Assembly: GCF_003345525.1 (NCBI RefSeq) | Contig: NZ_QQNH01000011.1 | Span: 1-64,000, forward strand | Source of the DNA: Pelagibacterium lacus | GTDB lineage: Bacteria > Pseudomonadota > Alphaproteobacteria > Rhizobiales > Devosiaceae | Direction of reading: 5' to 3' | Length of the DNA: 64,000 nt | Part shown: positions 54,563 through 64,000 of the stretch, one piece after another | Layout: each line of letters begins with the position of its first letter | Position numbering within the stretch: the stretch's first letter is position 1 | The notes under the pieces: model-generated | What the model was told of the DNA's origin: nothing | Databases searched by the model: none | What the model saw: only the letters and a program-made list of their open reading frames with translations | Made by a program: the position numbers and the translations under genes

Positions 54563-55408
54563 ATGGTGTCCGTCGCTCTGGTGCAGATGACTTCGGGCCT
54601 CGAACCCGAGGCCAATCTGGCCGAAATCGAGATGCGGGTGGCCGAGGCGCGGCAGGCCGGGGCGGGCTATGTGCTCACGCCGGAAATGAGCGTCGTCTTC
54701 GCTGAGAGCCGGGACGGGCTGCGCCAGCGGGCCGGGGGGTGGGACGGCAATCCCGCCCTTGAGCGGCTGGCCGGCATGGCGCGCGCCAACCGGCTCTATC
54801 TCCATATTGGCTCGCTGGCCGTCGCGCTCGATGACGGGCGCTTCGCCAACCGCTCGGTGCTGTTCGATCCGGCCGGCGCTATCGTTGCGACCTATGACAA
54901 GATCCATCTTTTCGACGCCGACCTGCCGGGCATCGATGCCTATCGCGAAAGCGCCACCTATGCGGGGGGCGGGCAGGCGGTCGTCGCCGACGCGGGAGCG
55001 TTCCGGCTCGGCTTTTCCATCTGCTACGACATGCGTTTCGGCGCGCTCTACCGGGCACTGGCCCAGGCGGGGGCCGATGTGATCGCCGTGCCGGCCGCCT
55101 TTACCGTGCCCACGGGCCGGGCCCATTGGCACGTGCTCCTGCGCGCCCGGGCCATCGAGACGGGCTGTTTCATCCTCGCCGCGGCGCAGGGCGGGCAGCA
55201 CGCCAATGGCCGGGCCACCTATGGCCATTCGCTCGTCGTCGCCCCCTGGGGCGAGGTGATCGCGGAGGCGAAAGGCGATGCGCCGGGGCTGGTGATGGCC
55301 GATCTCGACCTTGACGCGGTTCGCACGGCGCGGCAAAGGGTGCCCGCTCTGGTCAATGGCCGCGATTTCGCGGCGCCTGCAACCCAAGGACAAGGATTTT
55401 CAGGGTGA
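54563..55408 (+). CDS. Carbon-nitrogen hydrolase (Nit1/YafV-like amidase)
   Basis: A 281-residue nitrilase-superfamily amidase. The catalytic triad is E41 (TPEMS), K113 (YDKIHLFD) and C154 (FSICYDMRF). The closest type is deaminated-glutathione amidase, which would fit its position after grxC. The GTG start of the DUF1178 gene overlaps its stop, so they are cotranslated. Confidence 0.92.
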   Translation: MVSVALVQMTSGLEPEANLAEIEMRVAEARQAGAGYVLTPEMSVVFAESRDGLRQRAGGWDGNPALERLAGMARANRLYLHIGSLAVALDDGRFANRSVLFDPAGAIVATYDKIHLFDADLPGIDAYRESATYAGGGQAVVADAGAFRLGFSICYDMRFGALYRALAQAGADVIAVPAAFTVPTGRAHWHVLLRARAIETGCFILAAAQGGQHANGRATYGHSLVVAPWGEVIAEAKGDAPGLVMADLDLDAVRTARQRVPALVNGRDFAAPATQGQGFSG

Positions 55409-55827
55409 TCCAGTATACGCTCACCTGCGAAGCCGGACACAGGTTCGACGCCTGGTTCAAGAATGCCGCCGCCTATGACGAGCAGGCCGAACGGGGCGTT
55501 CTGACCTGCCCGGTGTGCAATTCGTCCAGCATCGAAAAGGCGCTGATGGCGCCGGCGGTGTCGACGCGCGAGGAAAAGGTCTCGCTGTCCAGCAGCCATC
55601 CCGACCATGTGCGCCATCTCGCCGCCTTGCGCCAATTACGCCGCAAGATGACCGAACATGCCGACTATGTCGGCGACAAATTCGCCGAAGAAGCGCGCAA
55701 GATCCACTATGAGGAAGCCGAGGCACGCGGCATTTACGGCGAGGCCAGCCGGGATGACGTATCGAGCCTCATCGAGGAAGGCATCGACTTCATGCCCCTG
55801 CCCAGCATCCCCGACGAGCATAATTAA
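55405..55827 (+). CDS. DUF1178 family protein
   Basis: A 140-residue protein with an N-terminal zinc-ribbon-like part (C8, then C35-x2-C38) and a helical Glu-rich C-terminal half ending FMPLPSIPD. Family function unknown. The start is GTG 55405, overlapping the upstream stop (GTGA). Its stop overlaps ubiG on the other strand by four bases. Confidence 0.9.
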   Translation: MIQYTLTCEAGHRFDAWFKNAAAYDEQAERGVLTCPVCNSSSIEKALMAPAVSTREEKVSLSSSHPDHVRHLAALRQLRRKMTEHADYVGDKFAEEARKIHYEEAEARGIYGEASRDDVSSLIEEGIDFMPLPSIPDEHN

Positions 55828-56561
55828 TCCCGGGGTTTCTCCAGCAGCACCATATAGTTGACCGCCATATCCGGGCTCTTGCCCCATTGGTTTTTCAATG
55901 GGTTGAAGCTCACCCCCGTCTTGTCGATGGCGCGCATGCCGTGGCGCGCGGCGATCGAGGTGATCTCCTCGGGCGTCACCAGCTTTTCATACTGGTGCGT
56001 GCCCTTGGGCAGCCAGCGCAACACGCGCTCGGCGCCGACGATCGCCAGCGCATAGGCGCGGGCGGTGCGGTTGATGCTGGCGACGAACATCAGCCCGCCC
56101 GGCTTGACCAGACTGCAGCAGCTTTCGAGATAGAGCGGAACGTCGGCCACGTGCTCGATCACTTCCATGTTGAGGACCACGTCGAACTGTTCGCCGACCG
56201 CGGCGAGGGCCTCGGAGGTGGTGGCGCGGTAGTCGATTTCGAGGCCCGACTGCTCGGCGTGCAGACTGGCGATCCCGATGTTCTTTTCCCCGGCATCGGC
56301 GCCCACCACATCGGCTCCCAGCCGCGCCATGGGCTCGCACAGCAGCCCGCCGCCGCAGCCGATATCGAGCAGGCGCAGGCCCTCGAAGGGGCGCAGGGCC
56401 GTTTCGCTCAGCCCGAAATGGGCGATCACCTTCTCGCGGATATAGCCCAGCCGGACCGGGTTGAACTTGTGCAGCGGCTTGAACTTGCCATTGGGGTCCC
56501 ACCACTGGGCGGCCATGTCGTGGAACTTTTCGATCTCGTCGGGGCTGATCGTGGTGCTCAT
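55824..56561 (-). CDS. ubiG: Bifunctional 2-polyprenyl-6-hydroxyphenol/demethylubiquinol O-methyltransferase
   Basis: Performs both O-methylations of ubiquinone synthesis; 245 residues. SAM motif [16 protein letters not shown] near 72-87; the opening [19 protein letters not shown] and [11 protein letters not shown] are UbiG-specific. ATG 56561 has AAGGA nine bases before it, better than the GTG nine codons upstream. Divergent from lysC. Confidence 0.95.
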   Translation of the reverse strand: MSTTISPDEIEKFHDMAAQWWDPNGKFKPLHKFNPVRLGYIREKVIAHFGLSETALRPFEGLRLLDIGCGGGLLCEPMARLGADVVGADAGEKNIGIASLHAEQSGLEIDYRATTSEALAAVGEQFDVVLNMEVIEHVADVPLYLESCCSLVKPGGLMFVASINRTARAYALAIVGAERVLRWLPKGTHQYEKLVTPEEITSIAARHGMRAIDKTGVSFNPLKNQWGKSPDMAVNYMVLLEKPRD

Positions 56562-56646
56562 CGCTTCATCCTTTTCCGGCTTTGCCACAGGTGGCGCCCG
56601 GCGGGCGGCAAGTCAAGCAAAGCCTCGTCGCCCATTGCAAACGATA

Positions 56647-56675
56647 TTGCCAGCGGGCCCGCTTTGTCGTAACTC
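56647..56675 (+). promoter_or_regulatory. Possible lysC promoter
   Basis: TTGCCA (56647-56652) and TAACTC (56670-56675), 17-base spacer, upstream of lysC. Confidence 0.35.
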
Positions 56676-56731
56676 AGCGCCGAAAACCGTACTTGTGGTT
56701 ACGGCAAGTCCCTCTGTGCAGGACCATCGCC

Positions 56732-57994
56732 ATGGCGCGTATTGTAATGAAATTCGGCGGCACCTCGGTCGCCAATGTCGAGCGCATCCGGCAGGCGGCC
56801 CGCCACGTCAAACGCGAGGTCGAGGCTGGCCACGAGGTCGCGGTGGTGGTGTCGGCCATGGCCGGCAAGACCAATGAGCTGGTCGGCTGGTGCACCGAGG
56901 CCTCGCCCATGCACGACGCCCGCGAATATGACGCGGTGGTCGCATCGGGCGAACAGGTGACGGCGGGGCTGATGGCCATCGTACTGTCGGACATGGGGGT
57001 GCAGTCGCGCTCCTATGCCGGCTGGCAGGTGCCGATCCGCACCGATGACAGCCATGGCTCGGCGCGCATTACCGACGTCGATCCCAAAAATCTCGACGAG
57101 CGCATGAGCTCGGGCTGGGTGCCGGTGGTGACCGGCTTCCAGGGCATTTCCGACAAGAACCGCATCACGACGCTGGGCCGGGGCGGGTCGGACACGTCCG
57201 CTGTGGCCGTGGCCGCCGCCGTCAAGGCCGACCGCTGCGACATCTATACCGATGTGGACGGCGTCTACACCACCGATCCGCGCATCGCTCCCCGGGCCAA
57301 GCGGCTCGAACGGGTATCGTTCGAGGAAATGCTCGAAATGGCCTCGCTGGGCGCCAAGGTGCTCCAGACCCGCTCGGTCGAACTCGCCATGGCGCAGGGC
57401 GTGCGGCTGGTGGTGCGCTCGTCTTTCGAAGACCCCAATGCTGGCGATGCTCCGGGCTCGGAGTGGGGCCAGACCGGCACGCTTGTGTGCGATGAGGAAG
57501 AGATCATGGAAAAGCAGATCGTTTCGGGCGTCACCCTTGCACGGGCGGAAGCCAAGATCACCCTGCGCAAGGTCAAGGACAAGCCCGGCGTCGCCGCCTC
57601 GGTGTTCGGGCCGCTGGCCGATGCCCGCATCGTCGTCGACATGATCGTGCAGAACATTTCCGATGACGGGCAGATCACCGACATCACCTTCACCGTGCCC
57701 GACAGCGAATTCGACAAGGCCATGAAGGTGCTCAAATCCGCCCCCGATCTCGAATACGAATCGATCTCGGGCTCCAAGGGCGGCGCCAAGATCTCGGTGA
57801 TCGGGGTCGGCATGCGCAGCCACGCCGGCGTCGCCGCCTCGATGTTCCGGGCCCTTTCCGACAAGGGAATCAACATCCAGCTCATCACCACTTCCGAGAT
57901 CAAGACCTCGGTGCTGATCGATGAGGAATATGCGGAGCTTGCAGTTCGCGCGCTCCATACCTATTACGGACTGGACAAGGCCGACGCGCAATAG
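56732..57994 (+). CDS. lysC: Aspartate kinase
   Basis: First step of the aspartate family (lysine, threonine, methionine, diaminopimelate); 420 residues. KFGGTSV motif at 7-13, catalytic part to about 250, then two ACT domains (about 270-340 and 345-415, ITLRKVKDKPGVAA and ISVIGVGMRSHAGVAA), so feedback inhibition is expected. ptsP follows after 49 bases. lysA elsewhere in the window completes the pathway. Confidence 0.96.
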   Translation: MARIVMKFGGTSVANVERIRQAARHVKREVEAGHEVAVVVSAMAGKTNELVGWCTEASPMHDAREYDAVVASGEQVTAGLMAIVLSDMGVQSRSYAGWQVPIRTDDSHGSARITDVDPKNLDERMSSGWVPVVTGFQGISDKNRITTLGRGGSDTSAVAVAAAVKADRCDIYTDVDGVYTTDPRIAPRAKRLERVSFEEMLEMASLGAKVLQTRSVELAMAQGVRLVVRSSFEDPNAGDAPGSEWGQTGTLVCDEEEIMEKQIVSGVTLARAEAKITLRKVKDKPGVAASVFGPLADARIVVDMIVQNISDDGQITDITFTVPDSEFDKAMKVLKSAPDLEYESISGSKGGAKISVIGVGMRSHAGVAASMFRALSDKGINIQLITTSEIKTSVLIDEEYAELAVRALHTYYGLDKADAQ

Positions 57995-58043
57995 GCTCGG
58001 CCTCCAGGCAACAACAGGCGGAGAGCCCGCCGGGCGAGCAGCT

Positions 58044-60308
58044 ATGGTGACAGCGATTGGCGGACCGCGCATTCTGTTGCGCCAGCTGCGCGAAACCATG
58101 GCCGAACCCTTGGCCAGCCAGGATCGCCTCGATAAGATCGTCGACCTGATCGCCGCCAATATGCGCGCCGATGTGTGCTCCTTCTACGTCCTGCGCGACG
58201 ATGGCGCGCTGGAATTGTTCGCCACCCACGGCCTGCGGCGCGACGCGGTCCACGTCACCACGCTCCGCCTGGGCGAGGGGCTTGTGGGCCTGATCGCCAA
58301 CGAGGCCGAACCGCTCAGCCTCCAGAACGCCCCCGAGCATCCCGCCTTCGCCTACCGGCCCGAGACCGGCGAGGACCCGTTCTTTTCCTTCCTCGGCGTG
58401 CCGGTGCTGCGGGCCGGGCAGACGCTGGGGGTGCTCGTCGTCCAGAATTCCGAACGCCGGGTCTATGGCGAGGACGAGACCGAGGCGCTGCTGACCACGG
58501 CGACGCTGATGGCCGAGATGATCTCGACCGCAGATTTCGATGCGCTCATCACCCCGGGCTCCGATATCGACGTGCGCCGGCCGCGCATGTTCGATGCGGT
58601 GGCGTTTTCCGAGGGCATCGCGCTGGGCCAGGTGGTGCTGCACGACCCGCGCGTGGTCGTTACCAATTTCGTCGCCGACGATACCGATGCGGAAAAGCAC
58701 AAGCTCGAGGAAGCGCTCAAGACCATGCGCGTCTCCATCGACGAACTGCTCAATTCGGGCGACATGCAGATCGCCTCGGACCACCGCGAGATTCTCGAAA
58801 GCTACCGCATGTTCGCCCATGACCGGGGCTGGGTGCGGCGGCTCGAGGAGGCGATCGATTCGGGGCTGACGGCTGAAGCAGCGGTCGAGCGGGTCCAGAA
58901 CGACACCCGGGCCCGCATGCTGCGCCAGACCGATCCCTATATTCGCGAGCGCCTGCACGATCTCGACGACCTCGCCAACCGGCTCCTGCGCATCCTGATG
59001 TCGGATGGCAGTCCTTCGGCGCGGGAATTGCCCGACAATGCCGTCCTGGTCGCGCGCAATATGGGCCCGGCCGAACTGCTCGAATACGACCGGACCAAAT
59101 TGCGCGCCGTGGTGCTCGAGGATGGGGCGGCCACCGCCCATGTGGCCATCGTCGCGCGCTCGGTCGGCATCGTTGCCGTGGGGCAGGCGGAAAACGTCGT
59201 CTCCATGAGCGAGAATGGCGACGACATCATCGTTGACGGGTTCACCGGCGCCGTGCATCTGCGCCCCACCCCCGATATCGAGGCGGCCTATATCGACAAG
59301 GTCCGGCTGTCGGCCAAGCGGCGCGCCCATTACGCCGCGCTCAAGGATACGCCCCCCATCACCCGGGACGGGACGCGCATCGCGCTGCTGCACAATTCCG
59401 GCCTTCTGGCCGACATGCCGATGCTGGAGGAAACCGGGGCGGACGGCATCGGCCTGTTCCGCACCGAATTGCAGTTCATGATCGCCAGCAAGATGCCGCG
59501 GGTCAAGGAGCAGGTCGAGCTCTATTCGGAGGCCATGCGACTGGCGGGCAGCCGCCCCATCGTCTTCCGCCTGCTCGATATCGGCGGCGACAAGGTGGTG
59601 CCCTATATGCGCTCCATGGCCGAGGAAAATCCGGCCATGGGCTGGCGCTCCCTGCGGCTGGCCCTCGACCGGCCCGCCCTGTTGCGCACCCAGGTGCGCG
59701 CGCTGCTGCAGGCCGCTGCCGGCGGGCCGCTGCGCATTCTCGTGCCCATGGTCACCGAGACGGTGGAATTCCTCAAGGTCAAGCGCTTCATCCTGCGCGA
59801 GGTCGAGCGATTGCCGCGCCTGGGGTTCGAACGGCCCGAAACCCTTGAGATCGGCGCGATGATCGAGGTGCCCTCGCTGCTGTTCGAGCTCGACCATCTC
59901 CTCCCCCAGACCGATTTCATTTCCATCGGGTCGAACGACCTCATCCAGTTCCTCACCGCCGCCGATCGGGCCAATCCGCGCGTCGCGGGCAATTACGACG
60001 CCATTGCCCGGCCGCGCCTGCGGGCCTTGAAACGCATCGTCGATGCGGCGGCGAAGTTCGACAAGCCGGTCACCATGTGCGGGGAACTGGCCGGCCGGGC
60101 CGTCGAGGCGCTGGCCCTCCTGTCGATCGGCATGACGCGGCTCTCCATGGGGGCGTCCTCCATCGGCCCCATCAAGGAAATGGTGCTCGGGGTTGACCTC
60201 GGGCGCCTGAGGGCCGAAATGAGCGACTATCTCGAAAATGGCGATACGGACGGGTCGGCGCGCGAAGTGCTCACCGAATTCGCCGAGCGCCATTCCATTC
60301 CGCTCTAG
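58044..60308 (+). CDS. ptsP: PEP-protein phosphotransferase of the nitrogen PTS (EI-Ntr)
   Basis: Enzyme I of PTS-Ntr, passing phosphate from PEP to NPr. 754 residues: GAF domain (1-150), EI N-terminal domain with phospho-His H366 in [12 protein letters not shown], and the PEP-binding barrel ending with TMCGELAG (catalytic Cys near 680). The usual Ser before the phospho-His is Ala here. Follows lysC, as in many Hyphomicrobiales, and is followed by prfA. Confidence 0.94.
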   Translation: MVTAIGGPRILLRQLRETMAEPLASQDRLDKIVDLIAANMRADVCSFYVLRDDGALELFATHGLRRDAVHVTTLRLGEGLVGLIANEAEPLSLQNAPEHPAFAYRPETGEDPFFSFLGVPVLRAGQTLGVLVVQNSERRVYGEDETEALLTTATLMAEMISTADFDALITPGSDIDVRRPRMFDAVAFSEGIALGQVVLHDPRVVVTNFVADDTDAEKHKLEEALKTMRVSIDELLNSGDMQIASDHREILESYRMFAHDRGWVRRLEEAIDSGLTAEAAVERVQNDTRARMLRQTDPYIRERLHDLDDLANRLLRILMSDGSPSARELPDNAVLVARNMGPAELLEYDRTKLRAVVLEDGAATAHVAIVARSVGIVAVGQAENVVSMSENGDDIIVDGFTGAVHLRPTPDIEAAYIDKVRLSAKRRAHYAALKDTPPITRDGTRIALLHNSGLLADMPMLEETGADGIGLFRTELQFMIASKMPRVKEQVELYSEAMRLAGSRPIVFRLLDIGGDKVVPYMRSMAEENPAMGWRSLRLALDRPALLRTQVRALLQAAAGGPLRILVPMVTETVEFLKVKRFILREVERLPRLGFERPETLEIGAMIEVPSLLFELDHLLPQTDFISIGSNDLIQFLTAADRANPRVAGNYDAIARPRLRALKRIVDAAAKFDKPVTMCGELAGRAVEALALLSIGMTRLSMGASSIGPIKEMVLGVDLGRLRAEMSDYLENGDTDGSAREVLTEFAERHSIPL

Positions 60309-60357
60309 GGTCTCGACCCCAGGGCTCCTAGCACCGCCCACCAGCCCGGACACGCCC

Positions 60358-61431
<1,074 letters not shown>

Positions 61432-62310
61432 ATGGTGGATGCGGAGCGCGCCGCGTCCTCCCGCACCCTCGGCCAGACCTGGCGCGCCCTGCGGGATCGG
61501 TTCGAAGCGGCGGGCATCCCCACGGCGGCGCTCGACGCCCGCCTTCTGGTTCGCCACGTGCTCGGCCTCGACCAGACCGGCCTCATCGCGCGCGAAGCCG
61601 AGCCCTGGCCTGCCGAGCGGGGGCCGGCTCTCGACGCTCTCGCCGCGCGTCGGCTCACCGGCGAGCCCGTGGCCCGCATTCTGGGCGTGCAGGAATTCTA
61701 TGGCCTGTCCTTCGGCGTCAACGCCGCGACGCTGGTTCCGCGCCCTGAAACCGAAATGCTGGTCGATTTCGGGCTCGGTTGCCTGCGCGACCGTCCCGCC
61801 CCCCGCATCCTCGATCTGGGCACCGGCACCGGCTGCATCGTCCTCGCGCTGCTCGCCAACCTGCCCCGCGCCAGCGGCATCGGCATCGATCTTTCGGCCG
61901 AAGCGCTCGATCAGGCCCGTGCCAATGCCGAAAACCTCGGCGTCGCCGACCGTTTCGAAGCGCTGGCGGGGGATTGGTTCGCGCCCCTTACGGGTGGCGG
62001 CTTCGATCTCATCGTCTCCAATCCCCCCTATATCGCCACCGGGGTGATCGAAACCCTTGCCCCCGGCGTGCGCGATTTCGACCCCATGGCGGCGCTCGAC
62101 GGGGGGCCGGACGGGCTGGCGCCCTACCGGATCATCGCGTCGGAGGCCATGGACTATCTCACGCCGGGCGGCGCGCTGGCCCTTGAAATCGGCCATGACC
62201 AGGGCCACATGGTGGAGGCGCTGCTCAAGGCGGCCGGATTTACCGATATCGGTGTGGCAAGCGACCTTGCCGGACACGACCGCATGGTCACCGGCTTCGC
62301 GCGGAAATGA
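61432..62310 (+). CDS. prmC: Release factor glutamine methyltransferase
   Basis: Methylates Gln233 of RF1 and the matching RF2 glutamine. 292 residues; SAM motif DLGTGTGCI and the catalytic NPPY at 197-200 are present. The ATG starts at the base after the prfA stop. The stop is followed by a 342-base gap. Confidence 0.95.
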   Translation: MVDAERAASSRTLGQTWRALRDRFEAAGIPTAALDARLLVRHVLGLDQTGLIAREAEPWPAERGPALDALAARRLTGEPVARILGVQEFYGLSFGVNAATLVPRPETEMLVDFGLGCLRDRPAPRILDLGTGTGCIVLALLANLPRASGIGIDLSAEALDQARANAENLGVADRFEALAGDWFAPLTGGGFDLIVSNPPYIATGVIETLAPGVRDFDPMAALDGGPDGLAPYRIIASEAMDYLTPGGALALEIGHDQGHMVEALLKAAGFTDIGVASDLAGHDRMVTGFARK

Positions 62311-62652
62311 CACAGTGCCGTGCGAAATTGCCTCACGCCAAGATTTCTCTTGGAATGGGAAGGATATGCGGTTAGGTTGCCTGTGCTGACGCGATGATTG
62401 GTCATCGCGGTGGTTCCCACCCTGACATTGGCGGCATAGGATATAGCCGGCAGCGGAATCGATCTTCTCGATCGGACCCGGCATAGGGACGGGTTGGAGG
62501 CCACACAGCCTTTGGGGAAACCTGAGAGCGCGATCGGCATGACACAGGCCCCGGCGGGTCTGGGATGGTCATGGCTTGCGCGCAGCCGCCCTTGCGGCCT
62601 CGGGCCCATTGAGAAGCGCATACCTACACGAGCAACGTGTTGAAGCGAGCAG
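62311..62652. other. Intergenic region before the DUF4167 gene
   Basis: 342 bases without a convincing gene. One hairpin is visible (GCGATGA at 62391-62397 with TCATCGC at 62402-62408, loop TTGG); I found no strong promoter and no RNA family I can name. A long leader for the next gene or a small RNA remains possible. Confidence 0.4.
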
Positions 62653-63387
62653 ATGAGACCAAATCAGCAGAACAACAACAAGCAGCGTTCGCGCGGCCGG
62701 AACAACAATAACCAGCGGCGCGGCGGCGGTGGCGGCAATCCCTTGTCGCGCAATTACGAGAGCAATGGCCCGGATGTGAAGATCCGCGGCAATGCCGCCC
62801 ATATCGCTGAGAAATACACCCAGCTTTCCCGTGACGCGGCTTCGGTCGGCGACAATGTGATGGCCGAGAACTATCTCCAGCACGCCGAGCATTACAACCG
62901 CATCATCCTGGCCGCGCAGGCGCAGTTCCAGCCGCGCCAGGATCATGTGGTCGATACCGGTTCGGACGAGGACGAGGATGGCGACCAGCTCGTCGCCGCC
63001 ACGCCGTCCGAGGATCAGACCCAGCCGGAAGCCGCCGAGGCCGCGAACGAGGAGCAGGGCGAGCCGCGTCAGCGCCGCCAGCGCCGCCCCCGCCGCGAAC
63101 GCAGCGAGGAAGAAGTCGCCGCTGCCGCCTCCGTTCCCGCCGAGGCATCTGCTGCCGAGCCGGAAGCGGTGAGCGCCGAAGCGGCACCCGAGGAAAAGCG
63201 TCCCACCCGCACCCGCCGGGCCAAGCCCGTCGCGGCGGAAGCCGCCGCTGGGGAGACCGTGGAAGCGGATGCGCCCAAGCCGCGCGCCCGCCGCACCCGT
63301 CGCCCCAAGGCGGACGAAGGCGAGGGCGAGTCGGTGGGCGAACTGCCTGCCTTCCTCACCGCCGGGCGGGAAGCTGCTGCCGAATAG
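62653..63387 (+). CDS. DUF4167 domain-containing protein
   Basis: A 244-residue protein with an Asn/Gln/Arg/Gly-rich N-terminus (NNNNQRRGGGGG), the DUF4167 core (about 25-95, YESNGPDVKIRGNAAHIAEK and AENYLQHAEHYNRII) and a low-complexity Glu/Ala/Arg-rich tail. Likely RNA-associated from composition; function is not known. Followed by a strong terminator. Confidence 0.9.
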   Translation: MRPNQQNNNKQRSRGRNNNNQRRGGGGGNPLSRNYESNGPDVKIRGNAAHIAEKYTQLSRDAASVGDNVMAENYLQHAEHYNRIILAAQAQFQPRQDHVVDTGSDEDEDGDQLVAATPSEDQTQPEAAEAANEEQGEPRQRRQRRPRRERSEEEVAAAASVPAEASAAEPEAVSAEAAPEEKRPTRTRRAKPVAAEAAAGETVEADAPKPRARRTRRPKADEGEGESVGELPAFLTAGREAAAE

Positions 63388-63412
63388 CGGCGCCTATCCG
63401 AGAGAAATGACA

Positions 63413-63446
63413 AAAAAGGACCGGGCCGGCGCGCCCGGTCCTTTTT
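63413..63446 (+). terminator. Intrinsic terminator after the DUF4167 gene
   Basis: Fourteen-base-pair stem AAAAAGGACCGGGC / GCCCGGTCCTTTTT with loop CGGCGC. Confidence 0.9.
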
Positions 63447-63598
63447 CTTTTGCGAACCGCCCCTACATATCTCCTGATCCTGGTCGGCGCCGCATGGCGG
63501 GCCGCCGGACGCAAAGAACAAATCCAACGCTTCGGGCGTTCGCGGGTGTGCCGGAAGCCGGGCGCCACGAACCGCGCCAGAAAAGGAGAGTTGAAGCG

Positions 63599-64000
63599 AT
63601 GAACATAGAAAAATTCACCGAACGGTCGCGTGGGTTCATCCAGAGCGCGCAGCAGCTCGCGCTCAGCCGCGGGCACCAGCAGTTCCTGCCCGTCCATATC
63701 CTCAAGGTCCTGGTCGACGATACCGAAGGCCTCGCCTCCGGGCTCATCGAGCGGGCCGGCGGCAATGTCCATGCGGTGCGCGCCGGCATCGAGGAGGCGC
63801 TGGGGAAAATCCCCTCGGTCTCCGGCGACAATGGCCAGGTCTATCTCAGCCGCGAATTGGCGCGGGTCTTTGAAACCGCCGAGAGCGCTGCGCAAAAGGC
63901 CGGGGACAGCTTCGTCACCGTGGAACGCCTGCTGCTGGCGCTGGTGATCGAAAAGGACACCGATGCCGGCCGGCTGCTCGCCTCCGCCGGGGTGACCGCC
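63599..64000 (+). CDS. clpB: ATP-dependent chaperone ClpB (5' part, continues past window)
   Basis: 134 codons to the window edge, beginning MNIEKFTERSRGFIQSAQQLAL. This is the ClpB N-terminal repeat domain, with LPVHILKVLVDD and SFVTVERLLLALV typical. The AAA+ modules that disaggregate proteins with DnaK lie outside. ATG 63599 follows AAAGGAGAG. I could not find a convincing sigma32 promoter. Confidence 0.94.
   Translation, partial: MNIEKFTERSRGFIQSAQQLALSRGHQQFLPVHILKVLVDDTEGLASGLIERAGGNVHAVRAGIEEALGKIPSVSGDNGQVYLSRELARVFETAESAAQKAGDSFVTVERLLLALVIEKDTDAGRLLASAGVTA

Noticed and set aside
63447-63474. Possible heat-shock sigma promoter before clpB (CTTTTGC ... CTACATAT)
   Set aside because: The spacing between the two elements is about nine bases, too short for a sigma32 promoter, and the first element abuts a terminator.

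Overview
This is a high-GC stretch of chromosome from an alphaproteobacterium, almost certainly of the order Hyphomicrobiales (Rhizobiales). The evidence is the combination of lineage-typical genes and gene neighbourhoods: CobS/CobT next to a J-domain protein and BolA, DUF2125, DUF3108 beside rpmB, DUF4167, DUF1178, a CarD regulator, a CpdR-like receiver, a HIG1-type twin-helix protein and a Suv3-like helicase. The protein style suggests a Devosia/Pelagibacterium-like organism, but genus cannot be fixed from this window.

Layout. 1-140: the tail of a transposase-like ORF abutting a palindromic repeat. 0.1-9 kb: D,D-carboxypeptidase, DedA, tRNA-Leu, DsbB, HNH nuclease, esterase, AlkA-type glycosylase diverging from gluQ, HIG1 protein, cobalamin adenosyltransferase, a YjfB-like small protein, a BioF2-type acetyltransferase and a TlpA thioredoxin. 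9-16 kb: argH-lysA, a CpdR-like receiver, a zinc-ribbon membrane protein, ftsE-ftsX-plsC and a small unknown gene behind a LexA-type promoter. 16-25 kb: tRNA-Arg, gloB, a methyltransferase, hisC-tyrC, DUF2125, gamma-glutamylcyclotransferase, a nuclease-like protein, an M48 protease and carD. 25-33.6 kb: fdxA, an S4 protein, the Suv3-like helicase behind a second LexA-type promoter, an ArsR-type regulator with an MFS exporter, DUF3108, rpmB and a YhhQ transporter. 33.6-40 kb: cobS-cobT-phytase-like-M42 peptidase run, J-protein, BolA. 40-46 kb: CorC/CNNM protein-aroB-aroK, xerD, accA, L,D-transpeptidase. 46-50 kb: mutT-GNAT-argJ and a parvulin, divergent from secA. 52-56 kb: BioC-like methyltransferase, comF-grxC-nitrilase-DUF1178, ubiG. 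56-64 kb: lysC-ptsP-prfA-prmC, DUF4167 and the start of clpB.

How it works together. Nearly everything is core metabolism, envelope biogenesis, translation, protein quality control and regulation: arginine (argH, argJ), lysine/aspartate family (lysA, lysC), aromatic/shikimate (aroB, aroK, hisC, tyrC), cell division and envelope (ftsEX, D,D-carboxypeptidase, L,D-transpeptidase, xerD), periplasmic folding (DsbB, TlpA, parvulin, M48) and secretion (secA). Tight stop/start overlaps mark several operons.

I found no phage, CRISPR, defence island, secretion island or biosynthetic cluster. The most interesting signals are regulatory: two promoters overlapped by GTTC-N7-GTTC LexA-type boxes (one driving an unrecognised small protein, one the Suv3-like helicase), a probable promoter plus early terminator in the carD leader, a 38-bp dyad operator on the ArsR/MFS promoter, a probable CTG start coupled to cobT, and three related palindromic intergenic elements.
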